Notes: generated by a model from the letters alone, not told the origin. A stretch of 57,500 nt of DNA from Balamuthia mandrillaris (GCA_031835245.1 JAVKOQ010000079.1:1-57500); one strand, 5' to 3'; positions 1 through 10,372 are shown, counted from the stretch's first letter. Translations and numbers: made by a program.

Positions 1-949
1 GGTTTTCTCTCGAGTACTGCCTGGTGGGGAATCGTGGGATTCAACATGTTCCTCTCGGTAAGCCAGAAAAAAAAGTTTCTGGTAAACAATTCCTTATTTT
101 AACAACTTTTTTTTAAAAAAAACTACGAATAGGTTTACTTCGGAAATAAGCTCCCTACTACCACCTCGTGGAAGGTGGGCCTTCAGGTGACTTATCATGT
201 ATGTGGCTGGGTCATCCCCGCAATCCTGTCGCTCATTCCTGCAGCCGCGGGAAGCGTTGTGTTTGCACCTGGTGCTTCCTTGTGCGTTTTCTCCTGATGG
301 TTGTTTTGCGTCGTGAAACTGAAAAAAAACTCACACTTCATTTTGGCTATCAACCACCAACAGCTGCGAAGTTGCGTCGATGGAAAATGTAGGATACTTT
401 CTCGCCTGTTGGGCCATTCCGGTGGGTTTGGTGCTCTTAGCGGGGACGGTCCTCTTCCTGTGCACCATCTTCCGCCTTCTCCACCATTCCTACCTGGCTA
501 ATGACGTGAAAAAGGCCGTGGAGATGTACTTGCGATTGGTGCTCTTCATCCTCATCTATCTCTGCCTCTTTGCATTCATCTTCTCGTTCACCCTACGCCT
601 TGCCTCGGATAAGGAAGCCATCGAAGAAGGCTACAGCGACTACTTCCTCTGCCTGCTGGTAAGGCTCGAAGAGTGCAGCCTCTCGTCGGGCGTGCACAAC
701 TTCCCGTTGGCCGTGCTAAAAGGGCTGGGCTATTCCTGCCTGGGTCTCTGCTTGTGCTTGAACTTCTGCACCAGCCGAGCAATCCTTCGCCTGTGGGCCA
801 GAACATTCATCAATGTCAGCCATGGGCGATGGGCTTCCAGCAACAACGGATCGTCCTCCATTCGCAGCAAAAAGAAGAAATCTGGCACAGAGGATGTGAT
901 GACCATGACTATGGCCAACGACGATGACGATGAGGAAGGTGGTGAATAG
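1..949 (+). CDS. Frizzled-like seven-helix receptor, 3' part
   Basis: C-terminal part of a Frizzled/Smoothened-like G-protein-coupled receptor; the start lies left of the window. Three exons are readable: 1-57, about 133-281 and 364-949, with phases that join cleanly (donors GTAAGC and GTGCGT, acceptors AATAG and CAACAG). The first exon reads STAWWGIVGFNMFLS, matching the WW-x-I...FL pattern of Frizzled TM3. The second reads YHVCGWVIPAILSL, like Frizzled TM4 (YFHLAAW-IPA). The third gives two long hydrophobic stretches joined by a loop containing LANDVKKAVEMYLRL, like the Frizzled TM5-loop-TM6 region, and then TM7. The tail is short, basic then acidic (ends DDDDEEGGE), with no clear KTxxxW Dishevelled-binding motif that I can see. 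No extracellular cysteine-rich domain can be judged. Family call is good; ligand and signalling partner are unknown. Confidence 0.75.
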
Positions 950-1381
950 TGAAGAAGCCAAGGCAACGCGTTGGGGGTTTTTTTTTTCGTTTTTTTTTTT
1001 TGTAGCAATTGTAAACAATATTCATTCATAGAAGCACAAACACCGCAATGTGGTGCCGCGTACCCGCTTTTGGCCATTAGAAAAACAGGCTTTCGTATTT
1101 TTGTTGTTGAACTGTTCAGCAGGAAGGAATGACTTTTTTGGAATCCATACAGCAGCCGGAAGGAATGGTTGTGCCACCCCCTCTGGTGTCCCTTGTCGGC
1201 GGTGCTGTCTCGAAAAAGTGGCGATTATTTACCAAAATATTCCTATATATTCATTAGTCAAAATTAAGCAAAAAATTATGAATCATTTACATTTTATCAT
1301 TTTTCAATTTTTTCAGAGATCATTGAAGATAATTGGAATATTTATCGGACTTTTTTTCGTTTAAAAAAAACAGATCGAAGA
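950..1381. other. Intergenic: receptor 3' flank and PRMT5 promoter
   Basis: About 430 bp without a supported gene. A T-rich run at 977-1002 follows the receptor stop and may serve 3' end formation. The right half is AT-rich. A near-repeated AGCAGGAAGGAATG / CAGCCGGAAGGAATG pair lies at about 1119 and 1152. No TGTCGACA-type element is seen here. Confidence 0.5.
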
Positions 1382-3263
1382 ATGATGGAAGAGCACTTGA
1401 CCTGCGGGCTTGAGCTGACTTGCGTGCCGGACCTGGTGGAGCGCCTGCAGGAAGCGCGGCAGCAGGGCTACGACTACGTGGCCTGCCCCTTGGCCCACCC
1501 TCGCTACCACCGCTCTTTCCTCCAGGAGAGCCGCATCCAACGGGAGGAGCCGTGGACCCGCTCCGACATGCTGCTCTCCTCCTACCAGTGGAGCAGCGGA
1601 GTCATCGGCAAGACCTCGCCCTGGATCAACCTGGACTCTGACAATCGATCGGTGCAACTGCGTAGCGCAAAGGTTTTTTTTTTGCTTCTTCTTTCCTCTC
1701 TATTTCGTCTTCTTTGTGATCGCTCGATTAAATCGATTTTTTTCTTTTTGATGTGTTGGCGATGAACAAAAAAAAAAGGCTTTCAAGCAAGAGATAGCGT
1801 GGGCCACTCACTTGTCGCTGTCCGCGGTGCTGTTGCCGGTGCCCTCCTTTCACTCGACAAACTACGCTCACACCATCAACCAAACGGTGCTTAACCTCAA
1901 TTACATGCAAGTTTGGCTGAAGATCCCTCTTACCTCTCCCGAACTTATGTTGGAGGTTATTCTTTCTCTTGTCTCTCGCTCCAGCTCTCGCTCTGTCGCT
2001 CACTCACTCTCTCTCTCCCTCGCTTACTGTTTTTCCCTTTGTCTTCTCTCTTCTTTCCGTTCTCTCTTCAAACGTTGGCATGAAATAGGACGAAGATGAG
2101 GAAGGTAGTTCTAATGTCAACCGCGTCTCTGCCTCTGGTCGGAGCGAAACGGACACATGGGAGTGGTGGAATAGCGTAAGATCTTTGTGCGAGCACCACT
2201 CCAATCTCTACGCTGGTATTCCTCTATCCTATCTCTGCTTCTCGTTCTCTCGTTACCTCGTTCTCTTCCTCTCTTCTCGATATTCATTTGTTTTGTAGTG
2301 TTGGAGATGACTCCAGACTTGCCGCCTGCCTCGAAGTTGAAGAGATGGTTTGGAGAGCCGGTGAAAGCCATCATTCTGCCAACCAACGTCTTTCTAACCA
2401 ACAAGATGGGTTATCCTACTCTCTCCAAGAATCACCAACAGTTCTTGTGTGCTATGTTCAGGGTACAGCAGGCTCTTCTGTTCTCCTTTTCTCTTTTTCT
2501 CTCGTCTATTATTTATTTTCCATCTCTATTCACATTTCTCGTTTCTTCTCTCTTTGTTAACGGTTTAAATGTGTTGTATCTTCTGCGAGTATAGCACAAA
2601 GTGCAGGTCATTATAAGAGGAGTGTGTAAGCACAAGGAAGGACTGGGAGCATACCAGCAGTATGTGCGCTATCTTCACAAGAAGCTTCCTCCTCTCACTG
2701 AGCAGGAGCTCTTTGAAGCTCCTTATTTGGATTACTTGCAAGCTCCTCTTCAGGTCTATTGCTACCTTTCTTCCTTTTTTCTCTCTCTCTTTAAATTTTT
2801 TTTAAAAAAAATGTACATACAACATAGCCTCTGATGGACGATTTAGAGTCACAAACGTACGAAACCTTTGAGCGAGACCCCATCAAATATCGCGAGTACG
2901 AACGCGCCGTCTACCATGCTCTTCTCAAGCGGGAGGAGGGCTCCACCACGGTGCTGATGGTTGTAGGCGCTGGCAGAGGTCCACTCGTGAGAGCCTCTCT
3001 GCGAGCCGCCAAGAGCGCCAACAGGAAGCTCCGAGTCTATGCTGTGGAGAAGAACGTCAACGCGGTGGTCACCCTGCGCAACCTGAAGATCAGTCAGAAC
3101 TGGGGAGACATGGTGACTATAGTGAACACGGACATGAGGGTCTGGGACGCTCCCGAGAAGGCGGATATATTAGTGAGCGAGCTGTTGGGCTCGTTTGGGG
3201 ACAATGAGCTCTCTCCTGAATGTCTGGATGGTGCACAAAAGTTCTTGAAGATGGGTTTGTATT

Positions 3264-3303
<40 letters not shown>

Positions 3304-4074
3304 TTCTTCTGCCTGTGTTCATTATGTGTTATTCTTTCTATCGTTTTTTTCCTCTTTCCTTGAGTGTGGTTTTAATCTCTTCTTGTACACAGATGGAGGC
3401 ATCAGTATTCCTTCAGCATACACCTCTTTTGTGGCCCCCATTTGCTCCTCCAAACTCTATAACGAGGTCAAGGCCTACAATGACCGTAAACACTTTGAGA
3501 CAGCTTACGTGGTGAAGCTGCACAACGTGGACCAACTTGCTCCCTCTAAACCCTGCTTCACTTTCGTTCACCCTAACAGAGAGAAGAACATTGACAACAG
3601 CAGGTACACCAAACTGAGCTGGCAGATAGAGAACAGCTCCACCCTGCATGGCTTTGCTGGTTACTTTGATGCTCAACTTTTTGAGGATGTTCATATTAGT
3701 AAGTTCCTTACTTTCACTCTTTTCTCTCTTTTTTCGTAACCTTTACGATCTTGTTTTGTAGGCATCAACCCGGACACCTTTTCAGAGGGCATGTTCAGTT
3801 GGTTCCCTCTTTTCTTCCCTCTTCGGGTACGTCTCGTCCTCCTTGTCTTCTTGTGGTTCTATTCTCTTTCATCTTCGTTCTCTTTCTGTGCTTAATTCTC
3901 TCATCTATCTCTCTCATCTAGAATCCAATGTATGTGCCAGCGGGAGCTACGATAGAGGTCCACTTTTGGCGTCACGTCTCCGCCAAGAAGGTGTGGTACG
4001 AGTGGTGCGTCACAAGCCCAGACCTATCCGCTGTCCACAACCCCAACGGCAGGTCTTACTGGATTGGCCTCTAA
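1382..4074 (+). CDS. PRMT5: Protein arginine methyltransferase 5
   Basis: Type II arginine methyltransferase that makes symmetric dimethylarginine on histones, Sm proteins and other RNA-binding proteins, using S-adenosylmethionine. Nine exons are readable: about 1382-1672, 1779-1955, 2089-2212, 2299-2460, 2599-2753, 2829-3253, 3393-3699, 3762-3825 and 3922-4074. The N-terminal TIM-barrel opens with [17 protein letters not shown]. The linker [15 protein letters not shown] is diagnostic of PRMT5. The Rossmann domain has GAGRGPLV (SAM loop), and the catalytic double-E loop [15 protein letters not shown] follows. The C-terminal beta-barrel ends [11 protein letters not shown]. Two ATGs lie in tandem at 1382 and 1385; either could start the protein. 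An intron near 3268 holds a (TC)n tract. The MEP50/WDR77 partner is not in the window. Confidence 0.95.
3268..3301 (+). repeat. (TC)n microsatellite in a PRMT5 intron
   Basis: About 17 TC units just inside an intron, pyrimidine on the sense strand of the gene. Confidence 0.9.
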
Positions 4075-4161
4075 AACGGGTAATCTTTTTTTATTTCTCC
4101 AACAAGAAAAAAAAAACCAAAGGGTTAAAAAAAAGCTTGTTTGCTTTCATGAGCATCCTTT

Positions 4162-5175
4162 TTATTGTTTAGCAGTAGTAGAAGAAGAAGAACCAAGGAA
4201 TATGGATAGAAGATCATCGGCAGCTTTGCCCACAGGAAGAAGTCCAGCTTGAACTTTTTCTTCCACTTCAGCTAGTTGCTTACGAACGGAGGCGTGCTGC
4301 TTGAAACGGGTGAGGAGGTCGTCTTGCAAGACCTTCCATAGCCAACTGCGTCGTTGACGACCCCTTCTCTGGAAAAACTCTCCATTTTTCTGTGGATCCA
4401 ACGATAAGACGTTGAGAGAGACTAAAGAAAGAGAACAACAAAGAGTTAGAAAAAAAATACGAACCAACAAAGTTGCCTTGAACTCCTGCATAGTTGCCCA
4501 TATCTCTGGCAAGCCCTGGTCCGTCAGCGAGGAGCATGCCTGCACGCGCGGCCTCCAACACTGCCACTTGGGCTGCATAAGCTTGAGGGCGCTCTTGTAC
4601 TCAAAGGAGGTGCGACGAGCCTGATTCACAAAGTCTCCATCCTGCTTGTTGACAATGAGGAGGTCGGCCAGCTCCATGATGCCTTTCTTGATGCCCTGCA
4701 GCTCGTCTCCGCCTGCGGGAGGCACGAGCAGCACGAACATATCTACCATATCCTCTACGGCAGTCTCGGATTGGCCCACGCCGACTGTCTCCACTAGCAC
4801 GTGAGAGTAACCAGCAGCTGCAATAGAATAGGACGTTGGCTCTGTGTTCATTCTTTCTTTTGGGATCTCCTCTCTCTTTTTCTACTTACATTCGCACAAA
4901 AGAATGGCTTCAGTGGTGTGTCGCGTCACGCCGCCTGTTGCATAGTTCATAAACAAGGGCATCATTGCAGGTACCCATGTAACGCGGGACAACAACCAGA
5001 CAAACAAGAATACAAACGTACCCAAAGTACCGCAAGTTGGAGAAGGCCGGACATAAGCCAAAGGATGCCGAGACAGTTCTGTCATGCGCGTTTTGTCTCC
5101 AAGGATGGAACCACCGGTACGCGCCGACGAAGGATCTACCGCCTAGGCAGGAATGCAACAAGCAAAGTGGGTTCA

Positions 5176-5248
<73 letters not shown>

Positions 5249-6013
5249 AGAAAAATAAGAGAACATACCAATACTGCTACTGGCTTTTGTTCTTTTACTA
5301 TCAGCTTACCCAATGCTTCAATGAATGTGGACTGAGAAAGAGAGGGCGGGAGAGCAACTGTGAATCGTGTCTAACAAAAGAAGAACAAAACAAGAATCTA
5401 ACGAGAAGAACAAGAAGAACAAGAAGAACAAGAAGAAGAAGAAGAAGAAGAAGAAGAAGAAGAACAAGAAGAACAAGAAGAAGAAGAACAAGAAGAACAA
5501 GAAGAACAAGAAGAACATCAACAACAACAACATAAGACAACAGAAGAAGAAGAAGAACGGAGGGACAACCACAACCGCAACGAGAATGCCAAACCTTGCC
5601 AACGCCAGGCGGGCCAGATATGCCAATGCGAAACGAAGGAGGGGCGTCCTCTTCCACCATTTTATGAGACAAAATCTGCAGCAGCTCAAACGCTTGGGCT
5701 TGGTGGTCGGCACGCGTGGACTCCACAAGAGTGATGGCCCTAGCCAGTGCCACACGGTTGCCCTCCGCCACTTGTTGGGCCAGCGTGGAGGTGGGAACAT
5801 GCGTCAGGCAACGGTAACGAAAGCTTCGATCCGCCAAGCCCAGCTTTTGTCATTTTTCAATGAAAAAACGGAAGGAAGAGCCAACAAACATATCAGAAAA
5901 GAAAGGAAGACAAAGGAAAAAAGATAAGAGCCTCTTACTCGTGGACGTTGCGACGCGCTGTGACGGACGGCACCGAGGGTGGCGGTGCGTGAGGCAGCAA
6001 AACTTCCATGCAT
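4162..6013 (-). CDS. MMAA: MMAA/MeaB-type GTPase, methylmalonyl-CoA mutase chaperone
   Basis: G3E-family GTPase that loads and protects adenosylcobalamin on mitochondrial methylmalonyl-CoA mutase. Exon 1 (about 5939-6013) encodes [19 protein letters not shown], an Arg/Ser-rich, acid-free stretch that looks like a mitochondrial presequence. The next exon (about 5595-5843) ends in the P-loop [10 protein letters not shown], interrupted by an intron and continued by [12 protein letters not shown] near 5330. [10 protein letters not shown] and [12 protein letters not shown] follow, then [15 protein letters not shown], the [10 protein letters not shown] switch region and the guanine motif NKQD. The last exons are [15 protein letters not shown] and a Ser-rich C-terminus. 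Two introns carry long microsatellites: (GA)n at 5175-5250 and (GAA/CAA)n at 5398-5535. The gene converges on PRMT5 with 87 bp between stops. Its presence implies cobalamin-dependent propionate metabolism. Confidence 0.93.
5175..5250 (-). repeat. (GA)n microsatellite in an MMAA intron
   Basis: Nearly pure GA on the plus strand, hence CT on the sense strand of the minus-strand gene. Confidence 0.9.
5398..5535 (-). repeat. (GAA/CAA)n repeat in an MMAA intron
   Basis: Mixed AAG and AAC triplets on plus, so TTC/TTG on the gene's sense strand. It sits in the intron that splits the P-loop. Confidence 0.9.
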
Positions 6014-6194
6014 GGAATCTTTTTCGTTCTTTTTTTTTTTTTGTGTGGTTTGTTCTGGAATTTAAAATATTTCAATTATTATAGTAATGCATAAAATGTG
6101 AAATATGTACGGAATTCAAAACTGAGGAAGATTTTACTTATGCAAGAAATGAAAAGAATGTGAAAAAAACGAGGGATGAATTTGAATTATGTGG
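6014..6194. other. AT-rich spacer upstream of MMAA and of the small RNA genes
   Basis: Presumed MMAA promoter. Contains a poly-T stretch at about 6029-6041 and AT-rich sequence; no gene seen. Confidence 0.5.
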
Positions 6195-6201
6195 CCCATA
6201 A
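6195..6201 (+). promoter_or_regulatory. CCCATAA upstream element of RNA gene copy 1
   Basis: CCCATAA lies 69 bp before the presumed 5' end of the first structured RNA. A matching element stands 67 bp before the second. It agrees with the core of the Dictyostelium upstream sequence element (DUSE, roughly A-[AT]-CCCA-[CT]-AA) found about 60 bp upstream of snRNA and small ncRNA genes. A further shared element, TTCAAAGAGAGCAA at 6230-6243, lies 34 bp before the RNA, at the place of a TATA-like element. Confidence 0.55.
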
Positions 6202-6263
6202 TCGTACGTCGTGTGGAGGGATGAAACGCTTCAAAGAGAGCAACGATGGTTGGGGTGGGGTTC

Positions 6264-6378
6264 AGCCTGCCGCGGCAAAGCACTTTGCCAACCCGTCTTT
6301 AAAGGCACAAGCCGAGAATACTCGTCACTCCAAGTTCGGGCAGATGGTGGTGAAACTCCACCCCAGGCTTTTTTTTTT
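6264..6378 (+). ncRNA. Structured small RNA, copy 1 (candidate new family)
   Basis: About 106 nt followed by a run of ten T, as for RNA polymerase III termination. The 5' AGCCTG pairs with the 3' CAGGCT. Inside, GGCAAA-GCAC-TTTGCC forms a 5' hairpin. CCCG (about 6293) can pair with CGGG (about 6339) as a central arm. GGTGG-TGAAACT-CCACC forms a 3' hairpin abutting the closing stem. The fold is thus a four-way, cloverleaf-like junction, but the T-loop consensus of tRNA is absent. The 3' block GATGGTGGTG-AAACTCCACC-CCAGGCT is shared almost exactly with copy 2, while the middle differs. I recognise no known RNA family. The shared ends, variable middle and DUSE-like promoter recall dictyostelid Class I RNAs in design but not in sequence. 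Confidence 0.6.
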
Positions 6379-6457
6379 CTTTCTTTTTTTATTCTATCTC
6401 TTTGTTTTTTGGCGCTAGATAAAGAACGGAATATTCCTTCCCAGCTGTCTGGTCGGT

Positions 6458-6464
6458 CCCATAA
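6458..6464 (+). promoter_or_regulatory. CCCATAA upstream element of RNA gene copy 2
   Basis: Same heptamer as at 6195, 67 bp before the presumed RNA start. TTCAAAGGAGCAA at 6492-6504 follows, 33 bp before the RNA, mirroring the first copy. Confidence 0.55.
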
Positions 6465-6524
6465 CACTTTCGTAGCTTTTGCGGGCACATGTTCAAAGGA
6501 GCAAAGACGAAGCGTATCCCAAGT

Positions 6525-6635
6525 AGCCTGGTGCGGCCAACATTAGCCAACCCTTCTGACAACCTGATGGGCAATCCTTGTTGTAATCGGAGAACCGGGT
6601 TGATGGTGGTGTAAACTCCACCCCAGGCTTTTTTT
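6525..6635 (+). ncRNA. Structured small RNA, copy 2 (candidate new family)
   Basis: About 105 nt ended by seven T. The closing stem is seven pairs (AGCCTGG with CCAGGCT). AACCC (about 6550) pairs with GGGTT (about 6597) as a central arm, inside which CAAC/GTTG also pair. GGC and GCC flank a 5' loop, and GGTGG/CCACC form the 3' hairpin with an eight-base loop. The central stem occupies the same place as CCCG/CGGG of copy 1 although the sequence inside has diverged, which favours a conserved fold over a recent duplication. Spacing between copies is 261 bp. A T-run, an upstream element and no open reading frame point to an independent RNA gene. Confidence 0.6.
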
Positions 6636-6639
6636 TAAA

Positions 6640-6912
6640 AAAATCCTTCGATAGAAGTAGCCTCTGTTCGTCTTTGTCTTATCCTCCCTCTCAATAGGAT
6701 GAACTCTCCGTTTGTTCTTGCTGTTGTTGCAATGGGCGCAGTTGGTGTTGTTGAGCGGAAGAAGCTCCGTAATGGCAAGTGGATATCGCCAGTTGCAACC
6801 GCCGGTTGCATAGCGAACCGTTCGGAAGGAGAAGAGGAAGACGAACCACCAACCCAAGAGTATCGTGTGTCCAGAGAAAGAAGAAAAATCTATTTTATTT
6901 GATTTGTTTCAT
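6640..6912. other. Spacer between small RNA copy 2 and CCT1
   Basis: Contains the CCT1 3' flank on the minus strand. A 67-codon plus-strand frame at 6699-6902 has no recognisable similarity and is not called. Confidence 0.4.
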
Positions 6913-8000
6913 TTAGTAGCCCTCGTCCTCACGGTTAGGCTCTTGCCTGGGGTTCAGCTTGACCAGGTCATCGATTCGAAGGATGGTGATGGCGGCCTCC
7001 GTGGCGGACTGGATGCACTTGATCTTGCTCATGGCAGGTTCCAGCACGCCCGCTTTCAGGTTGTTCCTGATGCAACCCTTCTCCAAATCCAATCCCGACC
7101 TTTTTTTTTGTTTGGTTAAAATTATACATGAAGAGAACGAGAGAGAGAGGAAAAATAAGAGAGACAAAAGACGAGGGAGAAGCGTAGACAGAAGTCAGGA
7201 GAATGAGAGAAAAAAGAACGAGAAAGAGGGAAGCAGATAAGAGGAGTAGCGGAGAGGAGAGGAGGGAAGACAAACATGGAATAATCTCTCTTCTTTTCGT
7301 TCTTCTGTGCTGTGTTGTGGTAGGCGCGCAGCTTGGCCACCAGGTCAGTGGCGTCCTGAGCAGCGTTCACGGCCAACGTCTTGGGAATTACCAACAAAGC
7401 CTCTGCAAACTCTGCGATGGCCAATTGCTCACGAGAGCCCTTTATTAATTTTTTGTTGTTTATTTGTTAGAGACAAACCCGCATGAAAAAGAAAGCAAAG
7501 GAGACGTACCAAAGTTGTTGCGAATTCCTCCAAATAAATAGAAAGAGCAGCTTCAACGGCACCTCCGCCAGGTACCACCGCCTTGGACTCAAGCACTCGC
7601 TTGACGATGCAAATGGCATCGTGCACGGACCTCTCCACCTCGTCCAACATGAAAGAGCTCGGGCCTCGGAGAATGAGAGAAGCAGTTCGGCTCGTTTTGC
7701 AGCCCTATTTTATTTGCAAAGGCGAAAAAAAGTTGATATTAACATCATGCTCTTAAGATACAAAAAGAAAAAAGAGAGAAGAAAAGAAAGTAAAAGAAGT
7801 ATTTAAAAAATGGTGCTTGATGAAAAAAAGATACCTTAATCAAGATGAGCTCGTGGTCGGCAAGTCGTTCCTGCACGACCTCGTCGGCATGGCCAAGCAT
7901 GGACGCATCGAATGCCTCGCCACCCTCAAGATCAGCCAAGCTCACCAGCATGGTAGCTTTTTACGAAAAGGAAAAGAGGAAAGGAGAAAGAATTAGAGAG

Positions 8001-8041
<41 letters not shown>

Positions 8042-9990
8042 CAAACCGCCAGTAGCTCTAGCAATGTGTCGCAAGTCCTCCTTCTTGCAGCGTCTAACGG
8101 CCATGGCACCAGCTTCCACAAAGTACTTGAGGCAGGTATCATCAATTCCCTTCGTGGTAAGTACAACGTTGGCACCAGCCTTCAAAATGAGCTCAATCTT
8201 CTCTTTGACGAGGTCAGTCTCCCTGTTATTTTTTTTTTGAAAGAAAAGAATACGTAAATAAAATGAAAAATAAAAATCTTTGAATTAATAATCCTCTCAA
8301 ACTTACTTCTTGACTATGGCCTCCATTTTGGCGGGATCAGACACAGAGACGGTGACGCCGAGGCTCATCTTCTGTTTGGCCAAGTTGATGTCCAAAATGG
8401 CAATCTTGGCATTCTTGATATATTTGGGCATAGCTGTGACAAACAGAAGATAAGTTATACGAATAACAAAGAATGATGAGAGTGGTAAGATGAAAAAGAT
8501 AGAATGATAAACGACAAAAGAATATCGTGCCTTGAGAAGCAACAGTGCAGTTGAGAGCAAAGCCTTCAATAAACATGCTCTCCTTTGTGCTCTTGCCCTG
8601 GGACTTCAAGACATTGATCGCCTTGATGGGATACTTAATCTCACCCTTGGGATCCACCGTCTTGACACGGGTGACCGCCTTCACAATGATATCGGCAAAG
8701 AAATCGCTTTCACTAGTATGACGAATAGCGAGGAATAAAACATTAATAAGGCAAAGAATGAGAAAGTTGAAAAGGAAAAGAGAAGGGAGAAGATAAAACG
8801 TACGCGCCGATAATCTTGGAGGAAAGAGAGGTTTTGGCAGCGTTCAACAAGCAGTCACGTCCCACGGCCTCAACACCGATGGCCAGGTGCTCACTAATGA
8901 ACTTTGAGGCTTCCCTACTAGCCAACCGGAAACCGCTGATGACAGAGGTGGGGTGAATCTTGTTCTTAACAAGTTCATTGGCACGCTAAAAGGTTTTTAC
9001 GGAGAAGAAGAAGCGAAGTCAGAGAAGAATAGATAACAGGAAAGAAAGAAGAGGAAAGCAAAATGAGGAGAGGGAGAGGGAGAGAAGAGAAAAGAACAGG
9101 AGAGAGAGAGAGAGAGAGAGGAGATGAGGAGAAGAAAAGCAAACAGAAGAGACAAAGGTGGACGAACAGAGGAGAGAAAAAGAGAGGAGGGCATTGAAGA
9201 AATGATAAACGACAGAAGAATATGGTGCCTTATAGGACAAGAAGAAAAGAAGAAGACGAAAAGAAGAGGGAGAAGAGAGCACGAGCAAAAACAAAAACAA
9301 AACGAAGGGAGAACAAGAAAGAGTACCTTCAAAAACTCAGCAGCGAGAATGACGACAGAGGTGGTTCCGTCGCCGACCTCCTTGTCTTGAAGGTCAGCAA
9401 GGTCCACCAAAATCTTGGCAGCGGGGTGTTCCACGTCCAACAGCTTCAGGATGGTGGCTCCGTCGTTGCTGATGGTGACGTCTCCAATGTCATCTACCAT
9501 CATTTTGTCCAAGCCCACGGGGCCAAACGAGCTACGCACGATGTTGGCGATGGCCAAACAGGCAGTCACTTTTATTATTATGCAGCAGTTTTAAAATCAA
9601 GTGAAAGAGAGCAAGGGTGAGTGAAAACGGAAGATGAACATCAACGAAAAAAAAAAAGCAAAAGAAAAGGGGAGTTTTGTGGAGGGACTGCTGTGAATCG
9701 CAAAGAGTACCATTTTGTGTGCGCACATCCTGGCCGGATTGGCGGTTGCCGTCGATCGCAAGTGGAGTGACCTAACAAAAAACGGAGAGAGCGAGAGAGA
9801 GAGAGGGATGTACGCAAGTTCAGAGAAACATAACACAAATAGCGGGGAAAAAAAGTAGCAGTAGTGGCATCTTTTGATTCTCTTGGACTGTCACTTTGTA
9901 GGTGTAACCCCCCACAATCTACGGACAAGAGAAAGAGAGAATAGAGGAGGAGAGAGAGAGAGAGAAGAGGGTAATCGAGCGAACCTTCAT
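6913..9990 (-). CDS. CCT1: T-complex protein 1 subunit alpha (CCT1)
   Basis: Subunit of the cytosolic TRiC/CCT chaperonin that folds actin, tubulin and WD-repeat proteins with ATP. About ten exons give [45 protein letters not shown] (ATP-binding GDGTT) and the helix [19 protein letters not shown]. Next come GGIDD-like [21 protein letters not shown] in the apical domain, [30 protein letters not shown] and the C-terminal [26 protein letters not shown] and LDVEH choose subunit alpha over the other seven. The 5' end appears to be split: ATG at 9988-9990 (MK), a short intron, then IVGGYTYK and an exon near 9712-9770 with [15 protein letters not shown]. That start is the least certain part. Introns at 8001-8036 and about 9100-9120 hold (GA)n. 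Confidence 0.93.
8001..8036 (-). repeat. (GA)n microsatellite in a CCT1 intron
   Basis: GA on plus, so CT on the gene's sense strand. Confidence 0.9.
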
Positions 9991-10054
9991 TGGGATGGGG
10001 ATGATGTGCGTGCGTGCGAGAGCGAAAGTGGGTAAATCAAAAACCAAAAAAAAA

Positions 10055-10140
10055 AAAACCCGCTTGAGGAGTCGCAACTCAGCAATCAAAAATTCTAATC
10101 TGATCCACCGAAGATCGCTTCGATCTGGACATAATTTGGG
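10055..10140 (-). ncRNA. Possible Sm-class snRNA 3' portion
   Basis: Read on the minus strand: hairpin AGATCG-AAG-CGATCT (about 10112-10128), single-stranded AGAATTTTTGATT resembling an Sm site (about 10086-10098), then hairpin GAGT-TGCG-ACTC (10069-10080) and a T-run. Hairpin, Sm site, hairpin is the 3' architecture of U1, U4, U5 and U11. I cannot match the 5' part to any of them, and no CCCATAA element was found upstream, so this is only a candidate. Confidence 0.2.
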
Positions 10141-10277
10141 GTAGAAAACGCCCTTTATTAGTTTATTGGCTATCTAGTGGGTTGGGCCGCTCAACCTCGT
10201 AGGTAGAATACCTAAGGCACCTCTTACTGGCGTCAATGCCCATCGGGCAGAGCGCGTTGGGAGGCACAAAGGTTGCT

Positions 10278-10372
10278 AGAGATCGCCTGTTACACGTTTT
10301 GAAGTTGGGAGGGTGTGGTGGGTGTGAGAGATCGCTTGTTACAAGTTTTGAAGTTGGGATGGTGTGGTAGAT
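10278..10372. repeat. 49-bp tandem duplication
   Basis: Two copies beginning AGAGATCGC at 10278 and 10327, sharing TTTTGAAGTTGGGA and GGTGTGGT, with a few substitutions. Confidence 0.85.

Noticed and set aside
6699-6902. 67-codon plus-strand frame
   Set aside because: No similarity, no codon-use signal, and it runs into the CCT1 3' flank.
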